From contig JAQGBZ010000287.1 in NCBI GenBank assembly GCA_034687125.1, positions 1 through 64,000 on the forward strand: a DNA stretch of 64,000 nt, read 5' to 3'. The notes beneath the pieces were generated by a model. The model saw only the letters and a program-made list of their open reading frames with translations, did not search any database and was not told the origin of the DNA. The DNA comes from Neelides folsomi. Taxonomy: Eukaryota; Arthropoda; Collembola; Neelipleona; Neelidae. The position numbers were made by a program, and so were the translations under genes. Shown piece after piece: positions 48,857-62,958 of the stretch (positions are counted from its first letter, which is position 1; each line of letters starts with the position of its first letter).

Positions 48857-51331
48857 TTAAAACTCGAGCTTTGCAATTTTCTCGGTTAGGGTTTCCTCCA
48901 TAGGGCTTAAAATGGGTCCGTCATAATCAATTGTGTCCTGTCTAAAGATTTCAACTTCAGCTTGTGATGATTCTCGGACCAATAAATTGGCGTCCGGCCT
49001 TGGATGCATGAGAATGAAGGGGAGTTCCGCCACAAGCTCCCTGTGGAGATCAAACTTCATCGACATTCAAACAATTAAAATTATTCATATAGTTAACTAA
49101 ATACAAATGGTATAAGAATATTGGTACAAGAAATCTCAAATTCAATTAATAGGTAACCCTCCAATAGCTCCCAAGTAGAGCTTGATTTTGACTCTGTAGG
49201 ACACCAAAATTCCAAAAGCGTCTTTCTCCCGATTTTCAATACTGGTAAAAAGAGAAAATTAATTTTCCATGAGTGAAGGTATTTTGCCAACTTTATGCAA
49301 ACCATTCCATGATGACTATAATAATCGTCCAACTCATGCTCATACATTTTGTATGGGCTCATTTTGGTAAAAATAACTTTTTCAAAGGATTCTCTCAATA
49401 TACAATGTACATAGAATGTATACGAGTGAATTAATTGGAACGAAAGCCTACTGAAGTGAGTAAGAGGATCAAATATGATGATTCCCTCTAATTCCCTCTC
49501 ATTATGGTTATGAGAAAAGATAGGAAAATGAAAAGGCTTACAGAGTTGAAGAAGCCAAATTGGTGTCTTCTTTCTTGAGCTGACCATCGAGGGCGACTCC
49601 ACGTCTTTCTTTGTTTTTCGAAAGTGTGGGAATCAAATACATGACCTTTTGTAACGACGAACCAGGATTGATTGGAAATCCTTCCCTTGAAAAATAAGCA
49701 TAAACTATAAGTCTTCAATATAAAAATCATTTTTTCAACTTTTGTCATTATACAGATCAAACGTAAAGAGGGCTTCTTTAAGGTTTATAATGATAGTTTT
49801 ATTTGTTAAATTGGTCTGTATGAATTCTATCAAAATCATAACGAAGACGAATACGATTCCAAGTCATCAGTCTCATCAGAGACATTTTCCTCAACTTAAC
49901 AGGGGGTAATGAAGGCAATGAACGAAAAGTTCATGTTCCTTTCTCGTAACCAATTTCAACATCTTTAGACACATTAACTTTGAGTCCGAATAAATAATTT
50001 ACTAAAATCTAGCCAACTACAGAGAAATAAACGATACATTAGGTTAATGTAGCTTGATTTAGCCTCTTATAACATAAGTGGTTTAAGCGCGACAAAGGAG
50101 ACTCTTTCGGACCGATCTGTATGTACCATAGTGTATCAGTGACATGACCTATCGTATGATTTTAAATTACTTTATTTTAAAGGTTTCACTTACTGTGTCT
50201 CAATGGACGCCACAGTCGCCTTATATTGTCCATTAGCAAAAATGCAAACATCAATAAGTTGCTGAACAACTCCCTTCACTTTTCTCACAGTTTTATTACT
50301 GTAATTCCTGATGCTGATATTTACGGAAATTTTCTCTCCATGATAGTAAAGCTAAATACAGATACGACAATAAAAAAGAACCATATCTCAATTTTACATT
50401 AGAATTAAAATTAATTAAATTAAATTCTTGGTTAATTACTTGCTTATCAAGCGTTGCTTCAAGCTCCAGGTCCCCGGGACTCAACATAAAGTCTTTCCTT
50501 ACAAGAGTACACGGTTGGCGACCTTGTTTTAAAGGTGCAAATTGGATTTTCCTGATTCCAAGTGTCACAATGCTCCTAAACCAATTATTTTAAAATTAGC
50601 AATAATTAGCAATTACCTTAGTAATTAATTAATTATTAACTCATTGAACCTTTTATACGATCTATCATATTCGTTTTCTCCAATGAACGCTTTAAGATAA
50701 TACTCAATGCCTGAAATTACACAACAGATTTTAAAACTTTTTCGCATAAATATTTTTTAATATTTTAATTATTTTACCACAGGGTTGTCCATCGTCGTCG
50801 CTACCGGGTTGAAGGATTACAGACGTGGGCGAAGTTGGTGGAAGAATTAAAGTGAAAGGATAGGAATTTTTACCAAGTTTTTTCATTAATCGTTCTTGGA
50901 GTTTGGTCATTCTCTCAATGGCCTTCAAAGGCGGGTAGATTTGTTCAGAAGCCAAATGAAGTTCCTTTTGGAATTTCAATCCCATCACTTCGTCTTCCTC
51001 TCGTCCATAACGGAAGGAGCAAATGAGTTGAACATAAACTTTCTGGTTTTCCAATAGTTGACGTTCAAGCAGAATTATTCCATCTAAATTAAAGTAATTG
51101 TAATTTATTATTATTAATGAATTATTCTCTTATTTGATTAATTCTTAATTAATCTTATTTTATTCCTCTAATTGTCTCAATATTGTTAATTTACATCATG
51201 AAAATTTTAATGTAAAATTAAATACCAATTGGTTCGACGCTGTCAACATTGTCAACAAAGTCACGTTTTCCTAAATACATTGTAATTTCTCCGTTTGATC
51301 CCTTCTTGAAGACCTTGAAGGTGAAAACCAT
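48857..51331 (-). CDS. Arrestin (phosrestin / visual-arrestin type)
   Basis: Eight exons (51331-51226, 51083-50778, 50710-50650, 50575-50440, 50351-50194, 49685-49542, 49241-49158, 49040-48857) join in frame to 392 residues, normal for an arrestin. Arrestin N domain: [77 protein letters not shown] and [11 protein letters not shown]. Linker and C domain: [80 protein letters not shown] and [14 protein letters not shown]. Arrestins bind phosphorylated, active GPCRs (rhodopsin for the visual type) and stop signalling. Its tail is acidic ([20 protein letters not shown]) and lacks an obvious clathrin box. The sequence looks closer to fly phosrestins than to beta-arrestin, by eye. Confidence 0.93.
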
Positions 51332-51863
51332 GATGAAGAGTTTTCAATCAAATTGAATCTAAAAGAGTCTAAAAGTCTCGGGAACAAAGTTTTCCCTACG
51401 AGGAACAGGATGAGAATGAAAGGTAAAAAGACGAAGTTTCTCTTTTATACCTCCTCGGTTTTACCGTCACAGGGCAGGGATTACGTAAGCATGAAATGAA
51501 AATACCAAAGCAGTATGTATGTTAATTCACATATATCATTGTGAAGACAAGGTGTGCTCTTATTCTAATTATTGTAAAGGTTAATATTAAGCCACTGACT
51601 GAGAAGAAAATCTTATTAGGAAAGAAGCCTTAAGAAACCTTAAATAAAATACAATTAAGCCTACATGTTTTTGGTTATAAATACAATGTTCAATGTTGGG
51701 TGATTCTTATACTAATTTAAACTATTTTCGCAGTTAACTTATAAATAATTTCTCACTTCAGTAAAAATTGAATATATTTTTTATTCGAATACATGTAAAT
51801 GTTTACATGTCATTTTGACCGATAAATTATTTATATTGTTGTAATCTCCATACTTGTCCTTTG

Positions 51864-54800
51864 CTAAAACTCTTCATTTACATTAGTCTCGCGAGGTACC
51901 GGACGACCACCGCGAATCTGTCAATACAAAATAGAAATATTTTTATATATTTAAAAATTTATTTAAATAGATACTGACATTACTAAGAGGATATTTTTCT
52001 TACTCTCGTTGGATTAACAATTCCTGTCGAGTAGAGCTTTCGAAATCTTCTCGAATCCTTCGTTTTTAAAAGTCCAGCCTTGGCAAGAACCATCAGAGAC
52101 TTAAAATAAAGACAAAATTAAACCATCACATACATACCAAATAATATTTAAGGAAGTGTTTATTAATTTATTTAATAAATTATTACAGTTGACTCAATTC
52201 CTCTGCTCTTGATGTACATTGCTCGTCTTCGAAGTTCTTTCATCCTTTCAAACTCATCTTGATCTTCAATTTGATTAGAGTAGTTTGAAACCCTATCCGA
52301 CATTGACACTCTTCTCTCAATCTGAAATTAGAATGATAAATTATGTTAACCAAACATTTTTCATTAATAAAGTAATTTACAAATTAATTATATAAATTAT
52401 TAAATTATACATTTAATCGATTAAGGTCGTGTTGAGAAGCTGCTGCTTGTTTCTTTGCTAGCAACAGTTGAGCGGTATGTTTCTTCTTCTTCTATAATAT
52501 TAAAAATTATTAATTTTAATTAAGACAAGTTAATTATGAATTTGAACTTAAGCATTTAATGTTAATTATGTTTACGTTAGCTTCTTCTGATTGCGTCCAT
52601 TCAATGTAAGCTCTTTCCTGGTACGCAATTATCTCTTGACTCAACGGTTTAAAATCTTTAAAGTCTTGCTCGATTTCATGGATAATTTCTGGCTCTTCGG
52701 GTGGTGGGATTTGGCTAATGAGGTTTTGATCCTGGTCGGGAATCAAGCCATCGGTCGTCACCGACGTGTTGCCGAATGTTGAGCCATAAGCACTCCAAAC
52801 TTTGGTCAAATTCTTCTCGGCTTGACCGCCTAAATAAGGTTCATCGTTATCTGATATTCTGTCTCTTTTAACAATCACAGGTTCGGCTTTTTCTTCACGC
52901 GTCGAAGCTTCGTAGCTTTAAAATAATAAAATAATTTCATATTTTGTTTAATTTTATTAATTGAGATTGATTGAATTGTTTGATTAAAATTAAAATTAAT
53001 AAAATTGGCAATTTACTGTGTCTCAATAATTTCATGTGTGAAGATTTTTTCCATCGTTTTCTTTTCTTCTTCAACAGTAAGCGAATCCCCTTGAGGAATT
53101 TCAGTTGGAAGATCCGTTCCATCATTTCTATTTAAAATCGTAGGTAAACTTGTCAATTTGTTTGCTAATTCATAAGAGAAAATCTGATCTTGGGTTGATT
53201 TCCAATTTGAAACTGAAAATTGCTGAGATTTTTGAACAGCCAACTAAAATAAACATGGAATTAATTTTAAATTAATTTAGTTATCAAGTTTAAGCTTTCT
53301 TTATTCTTTCTGTATCAACTTCCAGAGGGATATGAGAAAAAGTGAAAGTTTTTAAACTTAAAAGTGAGAGTTTAATTATTTATAATTTAATTAATTTAAT
53401 TATAATTAAATAATTACCTTCCTCTTTGACTTCTTTGGTTTACTCTCTTGGTTTTTATTAACGAATTTCCCTCGTGCCTTTGCAATGTCAATTGATGTTT
53501 TGGACTTTGAAAGCTAAAGAACAACAATTAATTATAATTTTAAATATTACTAAATATATTAATTATTAAATAGAGTTAAGTTTAAATAAAGTTAAAGTTT
53601 AATCACCTTGCTTTTTGGACTTGTCAAGTTCGTATCACTCGCCGCGGTTGGCATTACAATGAACGGACTTGGAATTTCCTTTTTCTCTTCAGCAACAATT
53701 GGTGGCTTTGGATTGTGTGAGGCCAAATTCATGTCAGGAGGGATCGTGTTGAGTGAAGACACGGTCGGGTAAGGAAGCTTTGGAGGACCAAATGAGTTCT
53801 TCTCTATGTGAGACACCGATTTATTCCCTTTGGGCTGCGACTTCTTCACTTCTTTCTTCTCCGTCTTCTTCTTCATCTTTGGCTTCCTCCTCTTCACGGC
53901 TTTCTTCCTTTCCTCTTCGAGTTTCTCGTTCGCCAAAAGTTTTTCCTCCTTTTCGGCTTCTTTCAAGTTTGCCAACATCACGGCGTTTTTCACTTCGACT
54001 TCGTTCGGAGTCAGCATGGTCGCCTGAGTGTAAGGAACTGGTTCCTAATAAAATAAATATTTATCTTTGAACATTGTTGCGAATAGTCATTTAATTCCTC
54101 AAGCCAATTTATCAAGTTTAATTTTAATTTAATTTAATTTTAATTTACTTGACTAAAATCGCCAATTTCAATGACTCGAACAGTCTCTGGATTTTCCTTA
54201 ATTTCTTCATCATTATTGTCAACGCTATCTTGACTGTCTTCCATGAGCTTGTTGAGAGCTGCAACTCCAGCGCCAGGAAGAACAGTCGCCAAAACCCGCT
54301 TCCGCTTTTCTTCTTCTCTCCTCTTCTATCGCAAATTAATTTAATTATTTATTATCTAATTGTGTTTGATTTTAATATAAATATTAAATATTAATTTATA
54401 TAAATAATATACAGACTTGTACAAATTTAAGTTAAAAATTAAAATAAAATGTTAAATTTAAAAAACTGACATTTGCATCTTCAAGAGTTCCGTTTTTGAA
54501 ACCTTGCAAGGAATTGTTTGAAGAGTTGGTATTTGGAGCTCCCAGATCAGTAATTGGATGAATATGCTGATCAAAATATTTTGAGTATTTGTCAGGAATC
54601 TTAAGCGTGGGATATGCCAATCGATATTCGCCACAATTCTCCAATTCATACTCTTGCTGAACTTCGGCCCTTGCGATTTGGGCTCGCTTCCTCTCCTCAC
54701 CCCTTTTATATATTATTTATTTTAATTAGGATTTAAGATTTTGGATTTGAGATTTAAATTAAGATTCGAATTTAAGATTTGAATCCCTTACTTTAGATCT

Positions 54801-56958
54801 TGGATTTTCTCCTTGTCAAAATGTTCAAACTTGTTCATGTACATTTCTTTCAAATTGATGATTCGGAAAGTGTCTCTGATGAGATTCTCTTTAATCTCAG
54901 AGTCCATTTTAGAGTCTGTGTGAAAGCTTGGAGAATGATTAACCTGAAATTACAGTTAAATAATAAATATACAATAATTGGAAAAATTAAGAAATTGAGT
55001 GATAAAGAAAGAAAGAAAACCTCTAAAACAAAGGGCTTCAGTTTGTGGTCAAAAAGGATGTCAAAACCAAGGATTTCAAAACAAGCACTGCTCCTGTCAT
55101 GGCTGTGATAACATTTCTTGTAATTGTGTCTTAGGATTGGCTGGGCTGAAATAATTGTTTTGATGATGACATCATCGATTGATTGAATCAAAAGATCAGC
55201 TTCGTAATTGTAAGTTCGAAACCAATTGTAGAGGGAGGTTAATTTCCTAAAAAGATTATATAAGGACAAAATTACGTAAATTAAATGTTTAATACAAAAT
55301 TATTACAAAATTACATACAATTTTAATTAAAATTAAAATTAAAATTTTGTACATTATATAAAATATTTTATTAGAACCTTTTAGTTCCAAACTCTTCGTC
55401 AATGACGTAATCTCTGCTGAATTTGTTGACGGAGTAATTAGTCAAATGCATATACGAGTTATCCGTGTTGTTATTCGTCGGGGGTTTGTATTTTGAAGTC
55501 GCGAATCTGTATAGAATTTACAGGATCAATTAAGTCGATGATCTTACAAATTTGCTCATTTTAATTAACCAAACCTTGCAAGCCCTTCATTGTAAACGTA
55601 AATTCTGAGAGGATCGCAAGAAGTGATGAGGACGTAAACTCTCAAGTCAAATTTCAGCCCATCAATGAGAAACGGCTAAATAAAGAAATTACAAAATTAG
55701 GATTAATCGTAATTATAAAAAAACTAATTAGTTCACCGTAAAATGAATTAAAATATGTATTATTTAATTTAAAGAACCTTTGAAATGTAAACTTGGCAAA
55801 TGATTCGTCCAAAGGGATTGAGATCTTTCAAATTCCTCACAAGGAAAATTCCCTTCCCCTGACATCCCATTTCTGGCTTGCAGATGAAAGTTTTGTTTTT
55901 CCAAGTTGCGCCATAAGCTTGGAGTTCTCCCATTCTGCTCAAAAAAACCAATGTGAATACAATGATTGTAATTAAGTTTAATTATCATTGTAGTTAAGTT
56001 TAATCATACTCTGAAGGCAAGCACCAAGTCTTGGGGAAAATGTCATAATCTCCAGGAAAGAGTTTTTTCATTCTGTTCAAATTCTTCGAGAGGAGATCCT
56101 TACGACAAATCTCATTCATTCCAGGGAAATGATTCACAATCTGAAAATTTATAATAAACATGTATAGATATTATATATTAAATATTATAAATATTTGTAT
56201 AATACGTCATATTTGTACATATGTTGTGTATTTTGTAATTTTGATCTATAGATTTCAATTCATATACCTGAAAGTTTTTCATATCAATAGCTCTGGCAAG
56301 TGATATGCTAAAATCGGTCCAAAATATATCCCAAATTTTCTAAAAATTATAATTATACAATTTGTATGACAAATGTTTTATATATATTATGTAATTTTAA
56401 GTGTTTTATTACATCCTGTGGCACTTCATAAAGCCCGAAAGATTTGGCGACCCCTCGCACAATTTCATATCTACAATTTGTAAGGCAAATGGTCAATCGC
56501 TTCTTCTCTCCTGGTTTCAGTCTTTTAATCTTCAAGTCTTTTTTATCTTCTTTGGGTTTCGCTAAGCTGATGTTCCGAGTTTTGGCTTCGATTATGGTTG
56601 AAGCTATTTATTAAATACCAAAAGCTTTGAAAATGAATTTTTAAAAATTTAAATTATTCTCAGGATTATTTTATTAATAGATTTACAAATTGGTATTTTC
56701 TTTTTAATCTCCTGGGTCGAATCATCAGAGCTGGTTTGGGTTTCTGAGGAACTCGACTCTGAATCCGAATCCTCAAGTTCTGTTGAGCTCTCTTCACTTG
56801 ATTCACTTTCAGTTTCCGAGTCATCTGTGTCTAATGAACATATAAATTTATATACTTATAATTTATATTTATACTTATATATAATATATATTCATTGTTT
56901 CATGTTATTTATTATAGAACATTATAGAGTCATTAAAACCTTTTGCTTTGATTGGCAT
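51864..56958 (-). CDS. Tubulin polyglutamylase of the TTLL6/TTLL13 class
   Basis: About 18 short exons running leftward, from MPIKAKG at 56958 to TAG at 51864. An acidic Ser/Glu/Asp N-terminus (56830-56700) precedes the TTL domain: [29 protein letters not shown], [51 protein letters not shown] (ATP-binding), [66 protein letters not shown] and [12 protein letters not shown]. These match TTLL4/5/6/13-type enzymes that add glutamate chains to tubulin tails in cilia. The microtubule-binding region ([20 protein letters not shown]) follows. The C-terminal half is a long Lys/Glu-rich extension with basic clusters ([20 protein letters not shown]). Introns are about 60-130 bp. Confidence 0.92.
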
Positions 56959-57369
56959 TTTTACAATCACTTGTTGAGTTAAAGTTAGAAGGTTAAAAGA
57001 ATTATTTTATCAATTTTAAATCACTTTTAAAAGGCATAAAATAAAAAATTTGTTAAAGTAAGATGTTAAAATTAAATTCATGCAAATGATGAAATCCTAT
57101 GGTAAAGAGTATTTTGAATGAATTTAAATTTCTTAATGATGAATGATGTTGGTTGATGATTTTGAATAAACCTTAATGTTAGTAGAGTTAACAAAGCGTT
57201 TAAATGCTTAAACTCATTTTATTTACTCATTTCTTTCATTGAATATCATTAAAATGTATCGCGTACATTATTTGAGTGTAACAATAATTTATGCATTTAA
57301 AGATATTTGATACATGTTGTGTTCTTAGATAATGGACATAATAAACTAACAAGTGCATTTGAATGGTAT

Positions 57370-60300
57370 TTACTCAACAGTAATAATGGTATCAGGAATA
57401 TCAATTTTCGCCTTCTCTTCGTAGATCTCGTAGAGAGAATCTTTCTGGCCTTCCTTTCGTGGTTGGAGATTTGACTCCGCATCTTTCTCGAGCTTGATCT
57501 CGATGGAAGTTTTGATGGTTTGGAGAATCACTTTAGAGACTGATTCGAGATCGATTAATGGCTCAGGGAAGATCCAATGAATTTTGGAAAGGCGAGTCAA
57601 AAGAGCTTTTTGAAAACCAGTCGAAACGGGGAAAAGCGGGTAATTCGTTGTTCGGCCTTTAAATAATTTAATTCAATTTAATTCAATTCCATTCAATCAA
57701 AGATCAAAAGTGGAATTTCAAGAGGAATTATTTATATAAGTAATTAATTATATAAGATATTTCAGTTTAGCAAATTAAATTTAAATTACTACTTGTTCCT
57801 GGTTCTTCATCTTCCCGTCGAATCATTTTATTTTCACCGTATTTAAGCAAATTCTCAATGGCTTGAATTTTCCTTTATAAATATAAATCAAAGATTATGT
57901 TAATTAACATTATATATAATGTAGTAAAAGTGTTTTAACAGAAACAATAGCTTATTAACAACGTTAAATATTAAGAATGTTAACTTAAAAGTAATTAAGT
58001 TTTTTTTAAAATAATAATTTTATTATGATATTACTCAGGAAGCATAGTTGAATGATGATTGGCAATCATTGCATTCCAAGGTGGATGAGATTTCTTGACC
58101 ATGAAGTAAGCAGATTCAAGAGTCCGCAAATAAATCATCTCATTGTAAGCTCGAGAGTTTTCGCTATCTCCTTCCTCCCGAGGTAAATTCAATTTTAATG
58201 GATGTCGGAAGTAAGGTTCGGCGTGGAAAAGAATAGCTAAAATAATAATTAAATAAACGAACAAATAATTTATTATATTTAAAATCAAAACCTGTGTCTC
58301 ATTTGAATTGTGTTTTCCAGATGAATAAATATATATTATGTTAGTAAAAAATACTTATTGTTAATTTAATCTAAAGCTTTATGTAAAATTAAATATAGTT
58401 CTTTCAATGTACTTTGAACTTCAGTGAGCAAATGGCCCAAATAAGAATGAGGAATTTCTTCTGTAAAGTCCCAATTGACGAGATATCGACAGAAATTCCC
58501 ATCGTCTGAAAGAACCGGATGGAGTTCGCCAGTGTAGGAAATGAATTTCATTTTCGGGATTTCATTCGGGAAATTCTTTGTGAGTTGAACGTCAAACAAA
58601 AACAGCGCGTCTTCATAAGGAGTTTTCATTGGACCAACGAGCATAACCGAGTATAGATCCTAATAAAATAACATTAATTATTTAACTATTTAACTATTAT
58701 TTAATTAAACAGTAAATTACCAATTAAGTGTTTAAGTATTAAATTTTAATATATTTTTACAATTCTGTTAGAATAAGTTCTGATCCAAGCTCCTTCAGGT
58801 GTGAAATCTTTCAAAGATCGATTTTCGTCCTTCACACTTTTCAAAAATTGTGAAGTGACTTCCAAAGTGTCCGAGAAGAAACTGTGTTGTTCTGGTGCAT
58901 GGTCCATCAATAGGAAATTGGCCTCGTCCCAAATGGACCTCAAAGAAGAATCATTTTCAATTTTGTCACTGTTGTTGGGAAGTATGACGATTTCCCCTTT
59001 GGTCCAATCGTCAGATCGATGTCCGAGTTGATAAGGCGGTGGAATCAATTCCTCAATGATAAACTGTCGTTGGTGGAAGTTCCAATAACCACGAATTTTG
59101 AGTGGAGTGATTTCATGGGGGAAGAAAGAAGTCAAATCCCCATTTGGAGTGGAAACAATTGTTTTCCCATTAATTAAATCCAAATCTGAGACAACTCCTG
59201 CTTGGTGTGGAGATCCCCTCATGAACACGACCGTCCCTCTTTGGAAGATTGAAAATTTGGGATGAGGTTTGATGTCGTAAACAGACTCATTTGACACGAC
59301 GGATTCAACCAACTCAGATGTCTCTCCTGTCAGATCATCTTCGGAAAGAGTCAGACGAACCCATTTGACCCGAACCATGCGCTTGTTCTCAATTACTAAT
59401 TAAAATATTAAACAAAAATCTCTGCTGATATTTGTTAATATTAAGATAATTTACCCGGAATTAAATATTTGGTTTATTTAATTAAATATAAACAAACCAG
59501 ATTTTGGTCTATTTAGTTAAATATTACAATTTTTTTATATTTTTTACCAAAAGATTCACTATTCTGGACAATTCCATATTTTGTCACGTTTTCTGGGAAT
59601 TCCTTCTCGTTTGTAATTTCCATTGGAGCTACGACAAGCCCTGTGGGGAATCCTGAATCTTGAAGTTCTCTGACCAAATATGGAATATCTGTTGCGGGCA
59701 TTGTTTCAGTTTCATCATTCTAAATAATATAATTTTTAAATACAATTAAGTTTTTATTCAATAAATTGTCAAATTATTTAAATCTTGCGATCTTACGTCC
59801 CAAAGAATTTTAACCATATTCTTCTTGAGCAAAACTTTGACCGACAATCCTCTGATGTTGTGAGGTTCCTAGTTATTAAACATGTTAAATGAGTGTGTTA
59901 TTGTAATTAAAATCATTCTACCTCTACAAGTTTTGTTAATGAGGGAGTTCTTAAAAGTGAATTGATCTTCATTGGAGTTTTTTTGTTCATTAAAAATTTG
60001 AACTTGCTGAACCAGTCCACATAACGGATAATATTATCAGTTGGCTTCAATTTGTAAAGTCGAACAGAACTACAAAAAATATAATTAATTCATGAAATTA
60101 ACACATGTCAAATTAATAAAGAATAATTAAGAATAATTGCTTACTTGATTCCAATTGTCTCCGTGCTTGGACATCCCACTAAAACAGTTCGACCCAAATC
60201 TTCCTCTTTAATCATTGGAACCGGCGGTTCTTCTCCTTCTGTTTTTGTATGACCCGGTTTCAAGCACAACCATTTAACAACAACTCCATTACACTGCAAA

Positions 60301-61427
60301 AAACCTCAGTCGTAAAAATGCAAAAAATGCAAAATTGAAAAATGCAAAATGCAAAAAATGTTCAATTCAACTTTCTCCAATGCTTTCTCTTTGTCTCACA
60401 TTACCTCAACATTGAGTATTCTGGATTTAGCCAAGGAGTAAATGTAAGGAAGTGGAGGAATCCAACGCCAAAAAAATCTCATTGTTGGACTTGACCAATT
60501 GGCAAATCTCAAAACGGACGGCTTCATTGGAGTTATCGACCCCGGGCACGAATGGACTTGGCTCCAGTAAGGATCTTCTTTCAAAAACCCATCGTTCTCA
60601 ACAGTCTCCAAATTGTAGCTCAGATTCCCGGCAGTGCGAAAATTTATGAGCTTCTTTACTGTCGTCACAATTCCGACCCAGTCACCCAGAATCACTTCTT
60701 GGCCTCGAACAAATGGCTATTTTAATTTTAAAATTTAAGGTAATTGCAGAATTTAAGATTATACGAATATCAATTTTGCAAATAATAAATTAATAATTTT
60801 GATTAGAATTTTACAATAGAATAATAGAAATTATGTAGAATGTCAATTTTAATTTATTTATTTTACGCAAATTGGATAAAGATCCGAAAGTTTGACATCT
60901 TCAATGACTTTGTTTGTTCCCATAATTTGGATTGTTGCTGTTGTGGATGTTTCAACAATTGTCCCTGTGAGACCTTCTTCGTTTTTTACGCGTTGACCAC
61001 GAAGCAATTGGCGGTCGACTAAAGAAATCTGTCATTTAGAATAAAAAATTTACATTTGAGACTTTAGCACATTTATGCTATTTAATATAATAAATTCATA
61101 TATATTCATACTTAAATATAATTTTAATTTGATATTAAATTCATAACTAACTTCATCTGCCTTAGACTTCTTGATCTGATATGATGAATCCCAAAAAACA
61201 TTGACTTCATCTTGAAATCCATTTTCATCTTCTGGAGAGCCAACTTTGTGTGATCCAGATCGAGCATTTTTTCCGACCACCGTTCCAAAGATCGGCCCAG
61301 AGTCCCAAGTCTTCTTGGATCGCATTGTGACAAGGTCAGAAATGAAATATGTTGGTTTGGGTTCTTCTTCATATCTTTGTTCAATTTTGACATCTTCCAA
61401 AAGTGGAATTTCCTCTGTGTTGTCCAT
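57370..61427 (-). CDS. UBE2O-like E2/E3 hybrid ubiquitin ligase
   Basis: More than ten exons running leftward, ending in TAA at 57370. The first recognised exon begins MDNTEEIPLLEDVKIEQRYE at 61427. The N-terminal two thirds consist of SH3-like conserved regions typical of UBE2O: GPIFGTVVGKNARSG, EEGLTGTIVETSTTATIQIM, VILGDWVGIVTTVKKL, GTVVFMRGSPHQAGVV and RGYWNFHQRQFIIEEL. The UBC domain follows: GPMKTPYEDALFLFDVQLTK, ELHPVLSDDGNFCRYLVNWD with the probable catalytic Cys, EPYFRHP, and ENSRAYNEMIYLRTLESAYF. UBE2O ubiquitinates orphan ribosomal proteins and histones without a separate E3. The pocket is divergent (HPV for HPN; CRYLV for CxSLL), so activity should be tested. A candidate 5' exon at about 61640-61498 (LEQIKLLDEIIVTDKGIAWE) would join in frame. 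Confidence 0.83.
60300..60365 (+). repeat. Short ATGCAAAA tandem repeat in an intron
   Basis: About six imperfect copies of a unit such as AAAAATGCAAA lie inside a UBE2O-like intron. Confidence 0.5.
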
Positions 61428-61639
61428 ATTTTGCTGTTATTAGAATTGAACATAATTAATGTTTAATTAATGTTTTACCAGATTTGTTTTCAATGATCAA
61501 TGAAATGAAATGTTTTACCAAAGTGATTTCCCAAGCTATTCCTTTGTCTGTTACAATAATTTCATCGAGCAATTTGATTTGTTCTAGACCTAAAAGATCT
61601 CTCAGGCAAAGTGGAAATTTTAAAGTAGTCAATATGAAA

Positions 61640-62950
61640 TTTTTTAATCTGTTTCTATGTCATGCTCATTTATATCAAAAAATCAAAATATTCAAAGTTA
61701 ATCCCTCTATATAAGAAGCGTAATTTGGGGAATTCAATCAGGCAACCTACAGCTTTATTTTAAATGGTTACTCGAATAAACAAATAAACAAATTTACTGC
61801 TTAATTTAGCATTATTTAAATGGTTAACGAATAAAAAGTTCACTGCTTAGTTTAGCATTATTTTAAATGGTTGCTGAAACAAACAAAAATGCAATACTTA
61901 CTAATTAATTTAGTCATTAACGTCAAAAGCTTCTACACTGTTTTATTGCTAAGCAATGAGAGAGATTGATAAAATGATTAGGTGCTTTGCTGTTTTTGGA
62001 GATGGAATTACAAAGAAAAGTTCAACATGGGAAATCACGGCTCAGCATAAAAGACGTATATATGAAAATTCGGATTGTAAAAACGACTATTAGGAATATT
62101 GTAATTTTTAAATTATTTTTAAATTATTTTATTATTTTTAAATTATTAAGCATTAAATACAATTTAATAGTTTAAAATATTGGTTATACATATATAATCT
62201 TATTAATAGGGATTTATCTACATTGTAATATTAATACATAACATACGTTATATATATATACTTATTACTTATTTTATTATTTTTAGGGAATTACTAAAAC
62301 AAGATAAATTTGCGAAATTATAAGAAGTTATATATCTACTTTATATAAATGAGTAAACATTAATAATCGAATGTTAATTAATTTGACTGCTATATATTTA
62401 TATAATTTAATTACATTATGAATGAATAATAATTTTGGGAAATAAAAAGAAATGGTAATAATTGGTTAACAAAACTTATTAAGCATAGCATAAATATATT
62501 TAACATTGCATTTAAATGTAAGTCGATTTGAAATCTTGGAAAATGTCAAAATCAATATTAATAACAAATGTCCAAGTACTTTCCTGCTTTTAATTTGATT
62601 AAAAATTAAATAAACAATAAATGTTGAATTATTTCCTAAATAATGATTGTATTTTAATAAAATAGAGCTAATTAATAATGTGAGGCTGCAATCCTCACTG
62701 GACGCACCCCCTGAGTTTGGTAAGCATTGACGGAGGAATGAAGGAAATATGACCTGAACGGGGCCAAAGCTGTCTTTGCATCATATAAAATAGATAAGAT
62801 GTTAAATGTTTGTACAGATGTGGGGAACACATGGAAAATATAAGTAAAATCTTAAAAACTTTGTTCGAAAATGATTGGATTTTTGGGATGCAATACTTCC
62901 TGTAATATGTATAATTAACTAAATTAAATTAATTTAAACTTAGTAGTTCT
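61640..62950. other. AT-rich spacer, no supported gene
   Basis: No meaningful frame. A short less AT-rich patch is at about 62690-62770, unexplained. Confidence 0.45.
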
Positions 62951-62958
62951 TGATATCT

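Noticed and set aside
49093..49602. 169-codon minus-strand frame
   Set aside because: Runs through introns of the arrestin gene in a different frame from its exons 6 and 7.
53753..54070. Overlapping Phe/Ser-rich plus-strand frames
   Set aside because: Antisense shadows of the Lys/Glu-rich exon of the TTLL gene.
61484..61714. 76-codon plus-strand frame
   Set aside because: Opposite a more convincing minus-strand candidate exon for the UBE2O-like gene.
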